A DNA stretch of 64,000 nt from Thermobifida fusca NBRC 14071 = JCM 3263 (lineage in GTDB: Bacteria; Actinomycetota; Actinomycetes; Streptosporangiales; Streptosporangiaceae), in assembly GCF_001592045.1 (NCBI RefSeq), contig NZ_BCWB01000037.1:62001-126000 (forward strand), written 5' to 3'. The notes below the pieces were generated by a model. That model was not told the DNA's origin and made no database searches. It worked only from the letters and a program-made list of their open reading frames with translations. This document shows positions 38,368-47,665 of this stretch, one piece after another (within the stretch, counting starts at the first letter, position 1; the number at the start of each line of letters is the position of its first letter). A program made the translations under genes and the position numbers.

Positions 38368-40227
38368 GTGGGCAGAATGACCCCCCTGACGCGACGACTG
38401 CGTGCCGGAGCAGCCGCGATCGCGATCGGAGCGTCTGCTCTTATCCCCCTGACTTCCTCCCCCGCAGCCGCCTCAGGCACCGCTGACTGGCTGCACACGG
38501 ACGGCAACCGGATCGTGGACTCCGCGGGCAACGAGGTGTGGCTCACCGGAGCCAACTGGTTCGGCTTCAACACCAGCGAACGGATGTTCCACGGGCTGTG
38601 GGCCGCCAACATCGAGGACATCACCAGTGCGATGGCCGAGCGCGGCATCAACATCGTGCGTGTCCCCATCAGCACCCAACTGCTGTTGGAGTGGAAGAAC
38701 GGCCAGGCCGGACCGAGTGGAGTCAACGAGTACGTCAACCCCGAACTGGCGGGGATGAACACCCTCGAAGTGTTCGACTACTGGCTGCAACTGTGCGAAG
38801 AGTACGGCCTCAAAGTCATGCTTGACGTGCACAGCGCGGAGGCCGACAACTCCGGGCACTACTACCCGGTCTGGTACAAGGGCGATATCACCACCGAGGA
38901 CTTCTACACGGCCTGGGAGTGGGTCACCGAGCGGTACAAGAACAACGACACCATCGTCGCCGCAGACATCAAGAACGAGCCCCACGGCAAAGCCAACGAG
39001 ACCCCGCGCGCCAAGTGGGACGGCTCCACGGACATCGACAACTTCAAGCACGTCTGCGAGACCGCCGGTAAGCGCATCCTCGCGATCAACCCGAACATGC
39101 TCATCCTGTGCGAGGGGATCGAGATCTACCCCAAGGATGGGCAGGACTGGTCCTCGACCGATGGGCGGGACTACTACTCCACCTGGTGGGGCGGCAACCT
39201 GCGCGGCGTCGCCGACCACCCCGTCGACCTGGGCGCCCACCAGGACCAGTTGGTCTACTCGCCGCACGACTACGGTCCCAGCGTGTTCGAGCAGCCCTGG
39301 TTCGAAGGCGAGTGGAACCGGCAGACCCTGACCGAGGACGTGTGGCGTCCCAACTGGCTCTACATCCACGAAGACGACATCGCTCCGCTGCTCATCGGCG
39401 AGTGGGGCGGCTTCCTGGATGGGGGCGACAACGAGAAGTGGATGACGGCGCTGCGCTCGCTCATCATCGACGAGAAGCTGCACCACACCTTCTGGGCGCT
39501 GAACCCGAACTCGGGTGACACCGGCGGCCTGCTCAACTACGACTGGACAACCTGGGACGAGGCCAAGTACGCGTTCCTCAAGCCTGCGCTGTGGCAGGAC
39601 GCCAACGGCAAGTTCGTCGGCCTGGACCACGATGTGCCGCTGGGCGGGGTGGGCTCCACCACCGGTGTGTCGCTGAACCAGTACTACGGCGGGGGCGGAC
39701 CGAGCCAGCCGCCCACGGAACCCACGGAGCCGCCGACGGAGCCCACGGAGCCGCCGACGGAGCCGACGGAGCCGCCCGCCAACCCCACGGGTGCGCTCGA
39801 GGTCTACTACCGCAACAACAGTCTTGCGGCCGACGACAGCCAGATCGCGCCGGGGCTGCGTCTGGTCAACACCGGAAGCAGCACGGTCGACCTGGCTGAC
39901 GTGGAAATCCACTACTACTTCACCAACGAGCCCGGCGGTACCCTCCAGTTCACCTGCGACTGGGCTCAAGTGGGCTGCGCCAACGTCAACGCGTCCTTCA
40001 CGTCGCTGTCGGCTCCGGGCGCCGACACCTCCCTGGTGCTCACCCTCAGCGGCAGCCTCGCTCCCGGGGCGAGCACCGAGCTCCAAGGCCGGATCCACAC
40101 CGCGAACTGGGCGAACTTCGACGAAAGCGACGACTACAGCCGCGGCACCAACACTGACTGGGAGCTCAGCGAGGTGATCACCGCATACCTCGGCGGCACC
40201 CTGGTCTGGGGTATGCCTCCCGCCTAA
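38368..40227 (+). CDS. cel5B: Secreted endoglucanase Cel5B (GH5 with C-terminal CBM3)
   Basis: A 619-residue secreted cellulase from GTG 38368, which has AAAGGA nine bases upstream and gives a proper signal peptide (RR near the N-terminus, hydrophobic core [15 protein letters not shown], cleavage near Ala35). An upstream in-frame start at 38239 would add an implausible leader. Residues 40-430 are a GH5 (beta/alpha)8 barrel with the acid/base in IKNEPHG (Glu204) and the nucleophile in LLIGEWGG (Glu345). Residues 445-473 are a Pro-Thr-Glu linker of repeated EPTEPP units. Residues 475-619 are a family 3 carbohydrate-binding module ([32 protein letters not shown]). It cuts internal beta-1,4 bonds of cellulose outside the cell. 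It matches my memory of T. fusca Cel5B. Confidence 0.96.
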   Translation: MGRMTPLTRRLRAGAAAIAIGASALIPLTSSPAAASGTADWLHTDGNRIVDSAGNEVWLTGANWFGFNTSERMFHGLWAANIEDITSAMAERGINIVRVPISTQLLLEWKNGQAGPSGVNEYVNPELAGMNTLEVFDYWLQLCEEYGLKVMLDVHSAEADNSGHYYPVWYKGDITTEDFYTAWEWVTERYKNNDTIVAADIKNEPHGKANETPRAKWDGSTDIDNFKHVCETAGKRILAINPNMLILCEGIEIYPKDGQDWSSTDGRDYYSTWWGGNLRGVADHPVDLGAHQDQLVYSPHDYGPSVFEQPWFEGEWNRQTLTEDVWRPNWLYIHEDDIAPLLIGEWGGFLDGGDNEKWMTALRSLIIDEKLHHTFWALNPNSGDTGGLLNYDWTTWDEAKYAFLKPALWQDANGKFVGLDHDVPLGGVGSTTGVSLNQYYGGGGPSQPPTEPTEPPTEPTEPPTEPTEPPANPTGALEVYYRNNSLAADDSQIAPGLRLVNTGSSTVDLADVEIHYYFTNEPGGTLQFTCDWAQVGCANVNASFTSLSAPGADTSLVLTLSGSLAPGASTELQGRIHTANWANFDESDDYSRGTNTDWELSEVITAYLGGTLVWGMPPA

Positions 40228-40254
40228 ACCCCTGGTGTACCGAGAGGAAACACG

Positions 40255-40283
40255 AAGGACCGTGCCGCTGCGGCACGGTCCTT
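40255..40283. terminator. Rho-independent terminator after cel5B
   Basis: A 12-bp perfect stem (AAGGACCGTGCC at 40255-40266; complement 40272-40283) with a 5-nt loop and a following TTC-rich tail. It is 28 bases after the cel5B stop and also faces the end of convergent gatD (stop at 40297), so it probably serves both. Confidence 0.8.
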
Positions 40284-40296
40284 TCTCGTTGCCCGC

Positions 40297-41007
40297 CTAG
40301 AGCGCGGCGGCCAGCCGCTCCTCGTGGAGCCGCTCGCCCCAGGACGGCGGGAGCGGCGGAATCTCGCCGACCCGCCAGCGCAGCAGCAGGTCGGCAAGGG
40401 CCGGGTTGCGGGGCAGCGCCGGTCCGTGCAGGTAGGTGCCGATCACGGTGCCCTGGTAGGCGCCTTCGGTGGTGCCGTCGTTGCCGACCCCACGCACCGT
40501 GGTCGACAGGGGCCGGGCCGCGGGCCCGATCGCGGTGCGGCCCTGGTGGTTTTCGAAGCCGGTGATCCGCCCCACGCCGAGCGCCGGGTCGACGTCGGCG
40601 ACGATCTCCCCCACCGCCCGCGTGTCTCCGCGGCCGCTGCGCACGTCGAGGATGCCCACGCCGGGCAGCGGGTTGTTCTGGTCGTCACCGTAGGTTTCGC
40701 CGATGATCTGGTATCCGGCGCAGACCGCGAAGACGACGGCTCCCCGCTCCGCGGCCCGCTTCAAGCCGCCGTCGGCGCGCAGCCGCTGCGCGGCGAGGAT
40801 CTGCGGCCGGTCTTCCCCGCCGCCGAGCAGGTAGACGTCCCCTTCTTCCGGGACCGGGTCGCTGGAGTGGACCCGCACGACCTCGGTGGGGATGCCGCGC
40901 AGTTCGGCGCGCCTCCGGAGAATCAGCACGTTGCCCCGGTCGCCGTACGTGCTGAGGAGGTCGGGGTAAATCCACACGATCCGCAGGGTGCTGCTGGTGT
41001 CGCTCAT
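40297..41007 (-). CDS. gatD: Lipid II isoglutaminyl synthase, glutaminase subunit GatD
   Basis: A 236-residue class I glutamine amidotransferase-like protein. The nucleophile is Cys96 in VVFAVCAGYQIIGETYG and the catalytic His is His194 in GTYLHGPALPRNP; RITGFENHQGRT is typical of GatD/CobQ-like proteins. ATG 41007 with AAGGGGAG upstream gives the normal N-terminus (IVWIYPDLLSTYGDRGNVLIL). With MurT it amidates the D-Glu of lipid II to D-isoglutamine, needed for peptidoglycan cross-linking. It lies 11 bases after murT on the same strand. Confidence 0.95.
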   Translation of the reverse strand: MSDTSSTLRIVWIYPDLLSTYGDRGNVLILRRRAELRGIPTEVVRVHSSDPVPEEGDVYLLGGGEDRPQILAAQRLRADGGLKRAAERGAVVFAVCAGYQIIGETYGDDQNNPLPGVGILDVRSGRGDTRAVGEIVADVDPALGVGRITGFENHQGRTAIGPAARPLSTTVRGVGNDGTTEGAYQGTVIGTYLHGPALPRNPALADLLLRWRVGEIPPLPPSWGERLHEERLAAAL

Positions 41008-41018
41008 GGGCTCCCCTT

Positions 41019-42275
41019 CTACTGGACTCGTCCGTAGGCCGTGCGGATCTGCTGGAACGCGGTGTAGTTGGCGATCACATCGACCTTGGTGATGTCGGGC
41101 TGCTCGGTTTTGAGGCGGGTGAGCGCCTGGTCGACGCTGTCCGCGATCTCGAAGGGCACTTCGTCGGTCTCCAACCGCAGGGCGAGGTCGGTGCGGCGCT
41201 CCCCCATCACGAAGACACGGCGCCCGCGGAGCACGGTGTAGTCCACGTCCCACAGCCACGAGGTGTCGCGGCCGTCGGCGACCTGGGCGTTGACGGAGAG
41301 GATGACCGGCACCCGGGGCGGGTCCAGGATCGCGAACGACTCCAGCCATCCAGCGGGGTTCTTCGCCAGCAGGAGCCGGACTTCGACCCCTTTGGTGACG
41401 ATGGAGGTGTAGCGCCCGGCCACCGACTCGATCTCCCGCATCCGAGGGAGTGCCTGTTCGGGGCGGAGCCCGTAGGCGGCGGCAGTGGCCAGCGCGATCA
41501 CCGCGTTGGAACGGTTGGCGTCACCCGGCAGCCGCAGTTGGAGCCGGTGCGTCTTCCCTTCCGGGTCGGTGACGGTGTCGGTGGCGTTGTCCAGCGACCA
41601 GGTGGTGTACGGCCGGCTGAGGCCGCATTCGGGGCACTCCCAGTGCGGGTCGGGGTCGCGTTTGAGGTGCCCCCCGCATTCGGGGCAGCACCACGAGTCT
41701 TCTTTCCACCGCTGCCCGGCCGCCACCCAGGTGGCGTGGGGCGCGGCAAGCCCTGCCCAGGCGACCAGCGGGTCGTCGGCGTTGGCGACGACGTGCGCCT
41801 GGCTGGCTGCTAGTGCTTCCCGCCATTTCTTGGCCAGCAGGTTGATTTCGGAGGCGCGGTCCATCTGGTCGCGGCTCAGGTTCATCAGCACGACCACGAC
41901 CGCGTTGGTTTCCCGGAGCACCTGCGGCAAGTATTTTTCGTCGGTTTCGAGAACGCCGATCAGGGCTTTGGGGTTGTTGGCCAGCGCGGTGATGTGACCG
42001 GTCGGCATGTTCGCGCCGTGCTCGTTGGTGGCGATCTCACCGATCTCGCGCAGCGCTGCAGCGATCAGTCTGGTCGTGGTGGTTTTTCCGTTGGTGGCAC
42101 TGATCAGGGCGATCCGACGTCCACGGGCGAGTTCGGCAAGCAGGTTCGGTTCGACCTTGAGCGCGATTCGCCCCCCGATGACCGAGCCGTCGCCGCGTCC
42201 GGTAGCCCGGGACAACGAGGCCGCACCCCTACCCAGCGCGGCAGCAAGCTGGGCACGCAAGGGAAGTTCGCTCAT
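41019..42275 (-). CDS. murT: Lipid II isoglutaminyl synthase, ligase subunit MurT
   Basis: A 418-residue Mur-ligase-like protein. The ATP-binding loop is SATNGKTTTTRLIAAAL. The distinguishing MurT insertion is a four-cysteine zinc ribbon (CCPECGG and CPECGLS). The C-terminal DUF1727 part contains NVQ-like ILSVNAQVADGRDTSWLWDVDY. Start 42275 is preceded by TGGGGATC. It activates the gamma-carboxylate of D-Glu in lipid II, which is amidated using ammonia from GatD. It forms a two-gene operon with gatD. Confidence 0.95.
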   Translation of the reverse strand: MSELPLRAQLAAALGRGAASLSRATGRGDGSVIGGRIALKVEPNLLAELARGRRIALISATNGKTTTTRLIAAALREIGEIATNEHGANMPTGHITALANNPKALIGVLETDEKYLPQVLRETNAVVVVLMNLSRDQMDRASEINLLAKKWREALAASQAHVVANADDPLVAWAGLAAPHATWVAAGQRWKEDSWCCPECGGHLKRDPDPHWECPECGLSRPYTTWSLDNATDTVTDPEGKTHRLQLRLPGDANRSNAVIALATAAAYGLRPEQALPRMREIESVAGRYTSIVTKGVEVRLLLAKNPAGWLESFAILDPPRVPVILSVNAQVADGRDTSWLWDVDYTVLRGRRVFVMGERRTDLALRLETDEVPFEIADSVDQALTRLKTEQPDITKVDVIANYTAFQQIRTAYGRVQ

Positions 42276-42500
42276 TGATCCCCACAACGTTCGATAGAAG
42301 AAATGCACAACGCCTTCGCTACAGGCGGCAGCTCAAGCCTATTGCCCTGGCGGGGAGACAAACCGTCATCACACCTCGGGTCGCTCTTAATTTCATATGT
42401 CCGAAACACTGCGGGAACACACTCTTGCACGGTTCTGAGGCGGGAAATATCCGGTTGTGCCGCGCTGTCGGGTTTCCTGGCCGCGGCGTAGTGCGCGCCC

Positions 42501-44435
42501 TCACCCTGCGGACCGCCGCCAGTCGAGCCGCTCCGGGGGCGGGCCGATGTGGGCCACGACCTCGTCTGCGCCCACGTCGGCGAGGGCCTGTTCGGTGAGG
42601 GCGGTGGCGTCCGCCACGGTTTGCAGGGTGGCGGTGGGCAGGGTGAGGATGCCCGGGTTGGCGTCGACGATGATCGGCGCGTCTCCCCGCTCGGGGATGA
42701 TCATGGCGGTGGGCGGCAGGTGCTGCAGCCCGTAGACGTCGAACTTCTGGGTGGTCATCCGGTCGGTGTCCGACTCGGCGGACAGGGTGTCGTGTTCGGC
42801 GGCTTGCCCGGTGGCGTTCCCCCAGGCGGTGGCGGAGCGGATGTGCCGGGCCAGGGTCAGCGGAGCAATGGACTTCGCGGCGTAGCGGACCGGTGCGGCC
42901 GCGGTGACCTGGTAGGAGGCATCGGTGGTGTACCCGTCGGCAGTGGCGCCGTCCAGAGCAGTGCCGACGATCTCGGTGAGGCGGTGGATCCGCCCCGCGT
43001 GGTCTGCGCCGAGGAAGGCTGCGGCGGCCGCGGCTGCTGCAGCGTCCGGTTGGCGCATGACCACGGGGAGGGTTCCGTCGGCGCGCAGTTGGGCCAGGGC
43101 GTTCTCGCTGGCTCGCCGGTAGAGCAGCACCACTCCGGTGGCGAGTCGCGCTGCCGCGTCGCTCAGGCGCCGCACCGCCCACTCGGGGAGTGCATCAGCG
43201 CCGCACAGGATGATCATGCGCGCCCACGGCCGTCCCGGTTTGCCGCGGGCCGCCCGCAGGTCCAGTAGGGTGCTCAGCGCTTCGACGGTGTAGGTTCCGT
43301 AGGCGCGTTCCGCGAACTCTCCGACGCTGCGGTCGGTGGCGATGATCTTCACCTGGGCATAGGGCTCGCGTTCCGCCTTGATCCCCAGTCCTTCGAAGGG
43401 GAGCAGGGCGCGGTGCAGCGCGGCAGCGCGGACTGCCACGTCAGGCTCGTCGGCGAACGCGGCGCGGAGTTTTTCGCGTTCTTCCCGGGTGAGCAGGAGG
43501 TGGGCCGGATCGTCGGCGGTGTCGCCGTCGTCGGGGAGGGCGAGCAGTCCCAGGGCGGCAACGACGTGGACGATTTCTGCGTCCTTGCCCAGGACAGCGA
43601 AGATCCGTTCCAGGATGCTGCGGCGGGCAGCGATTTCGTCCCCGGGCTCCACGGCCTGGGCGGTGGCGGCGAGGATGGCGGCACGGCGCCGGGCGCTGAG
43701 GTGAGCGCCGATCTTGACCCGGGGCAGGTCGGCGGGCAGCACCCAGATCCGGGGGATGAGGCCGCAGCGCTGGGTGAGGGACACGAACTGTTCGGCGACC
43801 GCGCGCCCCGACAGGTCCACGACGGTGAGGTCGCCGCCTTCTTTGATCAGTGCGGCTCCGAGCGTGGTGAGCAGCGCGGACCATCCCGCCTCGGCTCCTC
43901 CCACGGCGGCTACCCGCTGGGTGCCTTCGGGGATTTCCACGGCATACCAGCGGGGCTGGGCCTCATAGACGCGTTTGCGGTGCTGCCATTCGGTGTATCG
44001 GGCGGCGTGTTCTTCCTGGCGCTCCCAGAGCTCTCGTTCTCGGCGTTCCTGTTCCGCGCGTCTTTTCGCTCGCTCCCGGGATAACAGTTCCCCCATGTCG
44101 CTGCGGCTCTGAATGAGCATGAGCAGGACGGGAAAGGCCACGGCCAGGCAGGCGAGACAGCCGACGAGGGAGAGCAGGAGCGGCATGACCCCGACGATGG
44201 TCAGCAGGAGCAGCACGGTGCCGATGAGGACGAGCAGGCACAGTCCGAACAGGAGCGGCCGGTTGGTCTCGGCTTCCGCGCGGAGCCTGGCCTTCTCCCA
44301 ATCAAGGTCGTAGTCGACCCGCTCCGGGGGCGTGGGGCGGCGCGGCGGCGGCCCTGGCGGGGGGACCAGGGTCTGGTAGCGCCAACCGAGAAAAGGCCTG
44401 CCCGGCCGTTTCCGCTCCGCTCGGTCGTCGGGCAC
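42501..44435 (-). CDS. Membrane-anchored FtsK/VirD4-like protein with a degenerate P-loop
   Basis: A 644-residue protein I do not recognise by name. Two close transmembrane helices (residues about 61-84 and 85-108) are preceded by a Pro/Arg-rich cytoplasmic N-terminus and followed by a charged coiled-coil segment (RERAKRRAEQERRERELWERQEEHAARYTEWQ region, 120-155). This is the usual opening of actinobacterial FtsK/EccC-like ATPases. Where the Walker A should come, at about residue 179, the sequence is GGAEAGWSALLTTLGAAL: the invariant Lys-Ser/Thr is replaced by Trp-Ser. A Walker-B-like hydrophobic strand (ARMIILCGADALPEW) lacks the Asp-Glu pair. It is therefore probably a pseudo-ATPase. A later A-rich segment (near residue 464) is unusual. 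It sits downstream of the sigma-factor gene on the same strand. Confidence 0.7.
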   Translation of the reverse strand: MPDDRAERKRPGRPFLGWRYQTLVPPPGPPPRRPTPPERVDYDLDWEKARLRAEAETNRPLLFGLCLLVLIGTVLLLLTIVGVMPLLLSLVGCLACLAVAFPVLLMLIQSRSDMGELLSRERAKRRAEQERRERELWERQEEHAARYTEWQHRKRVYEAQPRWYAVEIPEGTQRVAAVGGAEAGWSALLTTLGAALIKEGGDLTVVDLSGRAVAEQFVSLTQRCGLIPRIWVLPADLPRVKIGAHLSARRRAAILAATAQAVEPGDEIAARRSILERIFAVLGKDAEIVHVVAALGLLALPDDGDTADDPAHLLLTREEREKLRAAFADEPDVAVRAAALHRALLPFEGLGIKAEREPYAQVKIIATDRSVGEFAERAYGTYTVEALSTLLDLRAARGKPGRPWARMIILCGADALPEWAVRRLSDAAARLATGVVLLYRRASENALAQLRADGTLPVVMRQPDAAAAAAAAAFLGADHAGRIHRLTEIVGTALDGATADGYTTDASYQVTAAAPVRYAAKSIAPLTLARHIRSATAWGNATGQAAEHDTLSAESDTDRMTTQKFDVYGLQHLPPTAMIIPERGDAPIIVDANPGILTLPTATLQTVADATALTEQALADVGADEVVAHIGPPPERLDWRRSAG

Positions 44436-44612
44436 CGCTCACAACCTCCCACCCGGCTACGAGGGGACAAACTAGCGAGTCCTCAGGCGATAGACACGAT
44501 CGTGGCCAATTCGTAGCCATGGTGTCACAGGTTTGTGGAAAGCACCCCCACGCTCCCCGCTTCTGCGCTGCGGCCTTGGGCGGCCGACTGCTGCGGGGCA
44601 GCGCCGGGCGGG

Positions 44613-45647
44613 TCAACTGTGCGGGGAGGAGGCAGGGCTGGGCGGCTCGGCGGGTTCGAGTGAGACGACGGGGATTGCTTCCACGCCGGTGCTTCCGGTC
44701 ACCACAGCGGTGAGGAGGGGGAGCGCGGCCCAGCCGATGAGCACGAGGAACAGGAGGGCGGCGGCCAGGGTCAGGACGGCGGGCAGCCGAGTGCACGGCA
44801 GGGCGGTCTCCTCGGCAGGGCCGCCGGTGGCGGGGAAGCCGTCGTTCCGGTACGGGCCGGCTTGGGCGGCGAACTCGGCGTGGTGGGCGGCGAGGCCGGG
44901 GTCGAAAGCGTTGGTCAACAGCTGGTCGTGGAGGAACGCGGGCGGCGCGGTGAGGGGGAAGGCGTCCCGCAGTGCGTCGGGGGCGGGGAGGGCCGCTCGG
45001 GTGCGGTCGCAGTCCGGGCACGTCCTCAGGTGGCGGGTGATGCGTTTGCGCCACGCCGGAGTGAGGTGCCCGCCGTCCCACGGCTGGAGGAGGGTGCGCA
45101 GCGCCGGGCAGTGCGCTTCTGTGCGCCGGACGGCGAGGAGGACGCCGACCGCGTCGGTAAAACTCGCGTGCGCTGCAGCGGCTCTCGCGTCGGCGCGCCT
45201 GCGGCTGGTCCCGAGAATTGCGGCCAGTTCTGGTCCTGCGAGCTGGTGTCGCACGGTCAGGTGGAGGATTTCGCGTTCGTGCGGGGGAAGACCGCAGAGG
45301 GCTTCGTGGAGGAGGAGTCGGGGATCGTCGGGGGACAGGGTGGCGTGGGAGGGGTGCCCGTCCAGCAGGTCGGGAGGTGGATGGCCGTCGCGGAGACGCA
45401 ATGCCCGGTGGCATTGGGCACGGGTGAGCGCATAGAGCCAGGGGCGGAGTGCGTGGGTGTCCCGCAAGCGGGCGATCTGTTCGCGTGCGATGAGGAAGAC
45501 GTCGTGCACCGTGTCAGCGGCGGCTTCAGCGTCGTCAAGCGTGACCAGACTGTAGTCGTAGAGGCGGTCGGCGTAGGCCCGGTACGCCGCGCTCAGCCCG
45601 TCCCGCTCGTCCTTCGCGATCGCGTGCACGATGTCTGCGTCACGCAT
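44613..45647 (-). CDS. ECF sigma factor fused to a zinc-finger/transmembrane anti-sigma-like tail
   Basis: A 344-residue protein. Residues 1-85 form sigma region 2 (ADIVHAIAKDERDGLSAAYR, ADTVHDVFLIAREQI, LRPWLYALTRAQCHRALR), and residues 105-165 region 4 (LHEALCGLPPHEREILHLTV, LAGPELAAILGTSRRRADAR). The continuation is not standard for a sigma factor: residues 180-220 carry HLRTCPDCDR, an H-x3-C-x2-C zinc anti-sigma-like motif. Residues 288-316 are a single transmembrane helix, and the C-terminal end is outside. ATG 45647 is chosen over TTG 45653. Such fusions resemble ECF groups with built-in anti-sigma domains, so the protein may be membrane-tethered until released. Confidence 0.85.
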   Translation of the reverse strand: MRDADIVHAIAKDERDGLSAAYRAYADRLYDYSLVTLDDAEAAADTVHDVFLIAREQIARLRDTHALRPWLYALTRAQCHRALRLRDGHPPPDLLDGHPSHATLSPDDPRLLLHEALCGLPPHEREILHLTVRHQLAGPELAAILGTSRRRADARAAAAHASFTDAVGVLLAVRRTEAHCPALRTLLQPWDGGHLTPAWRKRITRHLRTCPDCDRTRAALPAPDALRDAFPLTAPPAFLHDQLLTNAFDPGLAAHHAEFAAQAGPYRNDGFPATGGPAEETALPCTRLPAVLTLAAALLFLVLIGWAALPLLTAVVTGSTGVEAIPVVSLEPAEPPSPASSPHS

Positions 45648-46022
45648 GGCCAAGAGCCTAGCTTCACTCCTGTTGTCGGCATAGTCCCCTCATTGCTCCC
45701 CTTTGGGTAAGGATGCGCCCTTGGCGGTGCGGCCAAATACGGGGACGGCTCTGGGGCTACCCGGGGGCGAGCGGCGAGGACAACGCTGGTCAGAACGTGG
45801 TCTGCGCGCTGCGCGGGTGCGCGCTGGGGTCCCTTCGGCTGGGGCATACAGCCCCGGTGGCAGTGCGGTCGTGCCGCTCGGGGCGGGGCAGCAGGAGCAC
45901 CGCACGCCCCGTCCGGTTCATGAGGACAGAACGCGGCACTTTCGCGGGCGGCAACGGCGGGACCGCGCACAGCCCCGGCTCTGCGGATACTGGCTTTCCG
46001 CGGTACTGCCGCAGAAGAACGT
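45648..46022. other. Intergenic region upstream of the sigma-factor gene
   Basis: About 375 bases between the sigma gene (which reads away) and the DUF1416 terminator. It should contain the sigma-factor promoter. No convincing coding frame is seen. Confidence 0.45.
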
Positions 46023-46061
46023 CACCGGTGGCGGCAGGGGACCCGCCTGCCGCCACCGGTG
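46023..46061. terminator. Terminator of the rhodanese-DUF1416 pair
   Basis: A perfect 16-bp stem (46023-46038 and 46046-46061) with a 7-nt loop, starting 27 bases after the DUF1416 stop on the minus strand. There is no strong T-run. Confidence 0.7.
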
Positions 46062-46088
46062 GAGGAAAGGTCAACGAGAACGGGCTGG

Positions 46089-46391
46089 CTAGGCCTGAAC
46101 GCTGAGTTCGACGGCCTTGCCGACCTCGGCAGTCACCGTGTATTCAGCGGTGAAACCGCCGGAGGCCAGCACCCGCACCTTCCATTCGCCGTCCGCGGCG
46201 AAGAAGCGGAAGGTGCCCTCCTCGTTGGTCACAACCTCGCCGACGAAGTCGCCGGAGGAGTTGAGCAGACGTACGTAGGCGCTGGCAAGCGGCTGGCCGT
46301 CCCGGGTCACCCGGCCCTGGATGACTGCCTGGTTCCCCACGTTGACGTCTGCGAGTGCCACCCCTCCAGCAGGGGCTCCGCAAGTGCTCAC
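46089..46391 (-). CDS. DUF1416 protein
   Basis: A 100-residue protein. The GTG start at 46391 overlaps the rhodanese stop (GTGA), so it is translationally coupled. It begins STCGAPAGGV, then shows a carboxypeptidase-regulatory/transthyretin-like beta sandwich (QAVIQGRVTRDGQPLASAYVRLLNSSGDFVGEVVTNEEGTFRFF region). The conserved N-terminal Cys may take part in sulfur chemistry. In actinobacteria this family sits regularly behind the thiosulfate sulfurtransferase gene, as here. Its function is unknown. Confidence 0.88.
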   Translation of the reverse strand: MSTCGAPAGGVALADVNVGNQAVIQGRVTRDGQPLASAYVRLLNSSGDFVGEVVTNEEGTFRFFAADGEWKVRVLASGGFTAEYTVTAEVGKAVELSVQA

Positions 46392-47227
46392 TTGGCTTCT
46401 CCCAGTTCCACCGGAACACCGACCAGAGATCCGTACTCGGTCCAGGATCCGTCGTAGTTCTTCACGTTCGGCAGGCCGAGGAGCTCGTGGAGCGCGAACC
46501 ACGCGATAGAGGAGCGCTCACCGATCCGGCAGTAGGCGATGATCTCCTTGTCCAGGTCGACCCCGGCCTCTTCGTACAGCTTCCGGAGCTCCTCGTCGGA
46601 CTTGAAGGTACCGTCCTCGTTCACGACCTTGGCCCACGGGACGTTGCGGGCGGTGGGGATGTGGCCGGGAACCTGGGAGACCTCTTGGGGCAGGTGCGCG
46701 GGGGCCAGAAGCTTGCCAACGAACTCGTCGGGGGAACGGACGTCGACGAGGGCCTTCTTGCCGATCGCGTCGACGACCTCGTCGCGGAAGGCGCGAATGG
46801 AGGTGTCCTGCTCCTTGGCGACGTAGTTGGTCTTCGGGCGCTCCGGCACCTCGGTGACCAGCTCGCGGGAGTCCAGCTCCCACTTCTTGCGGCCGCCGTC
46901 GAGCAGGCGCACCTTCTCGTGGCCGTAGAGCTTGAAGTACCAGTAGGCGTAGGCGGCGAACCAGTTGTTGTTGCCGCCGTAGAGCACCACGGTGTGGTCG
47001 TTGGCGATACCGCGCTCGGACATCAGTGCCTCGAACCCGGCCTTGTCGACGAAGTCGCGGCGGACCGGGTCCTGGAGGTCCTTCCTCCAGTCGAGCTTGA
47101 TCGCGTTGCGGATGTGGCCCTTGTCGTAGGCCGAGGTGTCCTCGTCGACCTCGACGATCACGACGTTCGGGTCGTCCAGGTGAGCCTCCACCCAGTCGGC
47201 GTCCACAAGGACGTCGGCGCGGCTCAT
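46388..47227 (-). CDS. Thiosulfate sulfurtransferase (tandem rhodanese, CysA-like)
   Basis: A 279-residue protein with two rhodanese domains. The first (residues 5-125) is inactive and structural. The second has the catalytic Cys233 in IIAYCRIGERSSIAW. Segments such as GHIRNAIKLDWRKDLQDPVRRDF and NVKNYDGSWTEYGSLVGVPVE are typical of actinobacterial thiosulfate sulfurtransferases. ATG 47227 is preceded by AAGGAGG. It transfers the sulfane sulfur of thiosulfate to a thiophilic acceptor, classically cyanide; the physiological acceptor is unknown. It is coupled to the DUF1416 gene. Confidence 0.95.
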   Translation of the reverse strand: MSRADVLVDADWVEAHLDDPNVVIVEVDEDTSAYDKGHIRNAIKLDWRKDLQDPVRRDFVDKAGFEALMSERGIANDHTVVLYGGNNNWFAAYAYWYFKLYGHEKVRLLDGGRKKWELDSRELVTEVPERPKTNYVAKEQDTSIRAFRDEVVDAIGKKALVDVRSPDEFVGKLLAPAHLPQEVSQVPGHIPTARNVPWAKVVNEDGTFKSDEELRKLYEEAGVDLDKEIIAYCRIGERSSIAWFALHELLGLPNVKNYDGSWTEYGSLVGVPVELGEAK

Positions 47228-47620
47228 GGGGAACCTCCTTAGTGTGCGTTCTACCGCTCTGAGACGGTGTGCATACTTGCCGGCACGGAATGCTGGTGAT
47301 CTGGGAAGTCTGCTGCGGCCAGCGGTTGTCTGCGGATCGGATCGGACGTAGTGCTCAGCGCAGCCGGCGCTTGCCCGCGTCAGGGCAGTCGGCTCGGTGC
47401 GCAACGGTGGGGGAAACGGAGAGGGGCGGCGGAAAACAGCCGCGCGGCCGTGAGCGATTGCGCTCTAACGGGCAAGGGGACAGAGCGCCGTGGCGACACG
47501 GCAGAAGTCGATAGCGCGTCGCTTCGTCAAAAGCGCATCTGTCAGAAGAGTCACGCAGACGATGGTACGTGCTTAAGCGGGGAATGTCACGGGTGGGTTG
47601 TTTCACAGGGGAAACGCAGC
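47228..47620. other. Intergenic region upstream of the rhodanese gene
   Basis: About 390 bases. It should hold the rhodanese promoter and perhaps a long leader. Open frames here are short with random composition. No riboswitch was recognised. Confidence 0.4.
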
Positions 47621-47645
47621 AGGGCCGCCCTGCGTGAGCGGCCCT
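47621..47645. terminator. Hairpin after the DUF2993 gene
   Basis: An 8-bp perfect stem (AGGGCCGC 47621-47628, GCGGCCCT 47638-47645) with a 9-nt loop, 20 bases after the stop of the minus-strand DUF2993 gene. Confidence 0.6.
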
Positions 47646-47665
47646 GACACAGACGTTGCTGCGGG

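Noticed and set aside
39709-39780. Repeated short units in cel5B that could suggest a CRISPR or satellite
   Set aside because: They encode the Pro-Thr-Glu linker in frame, with no spacers.
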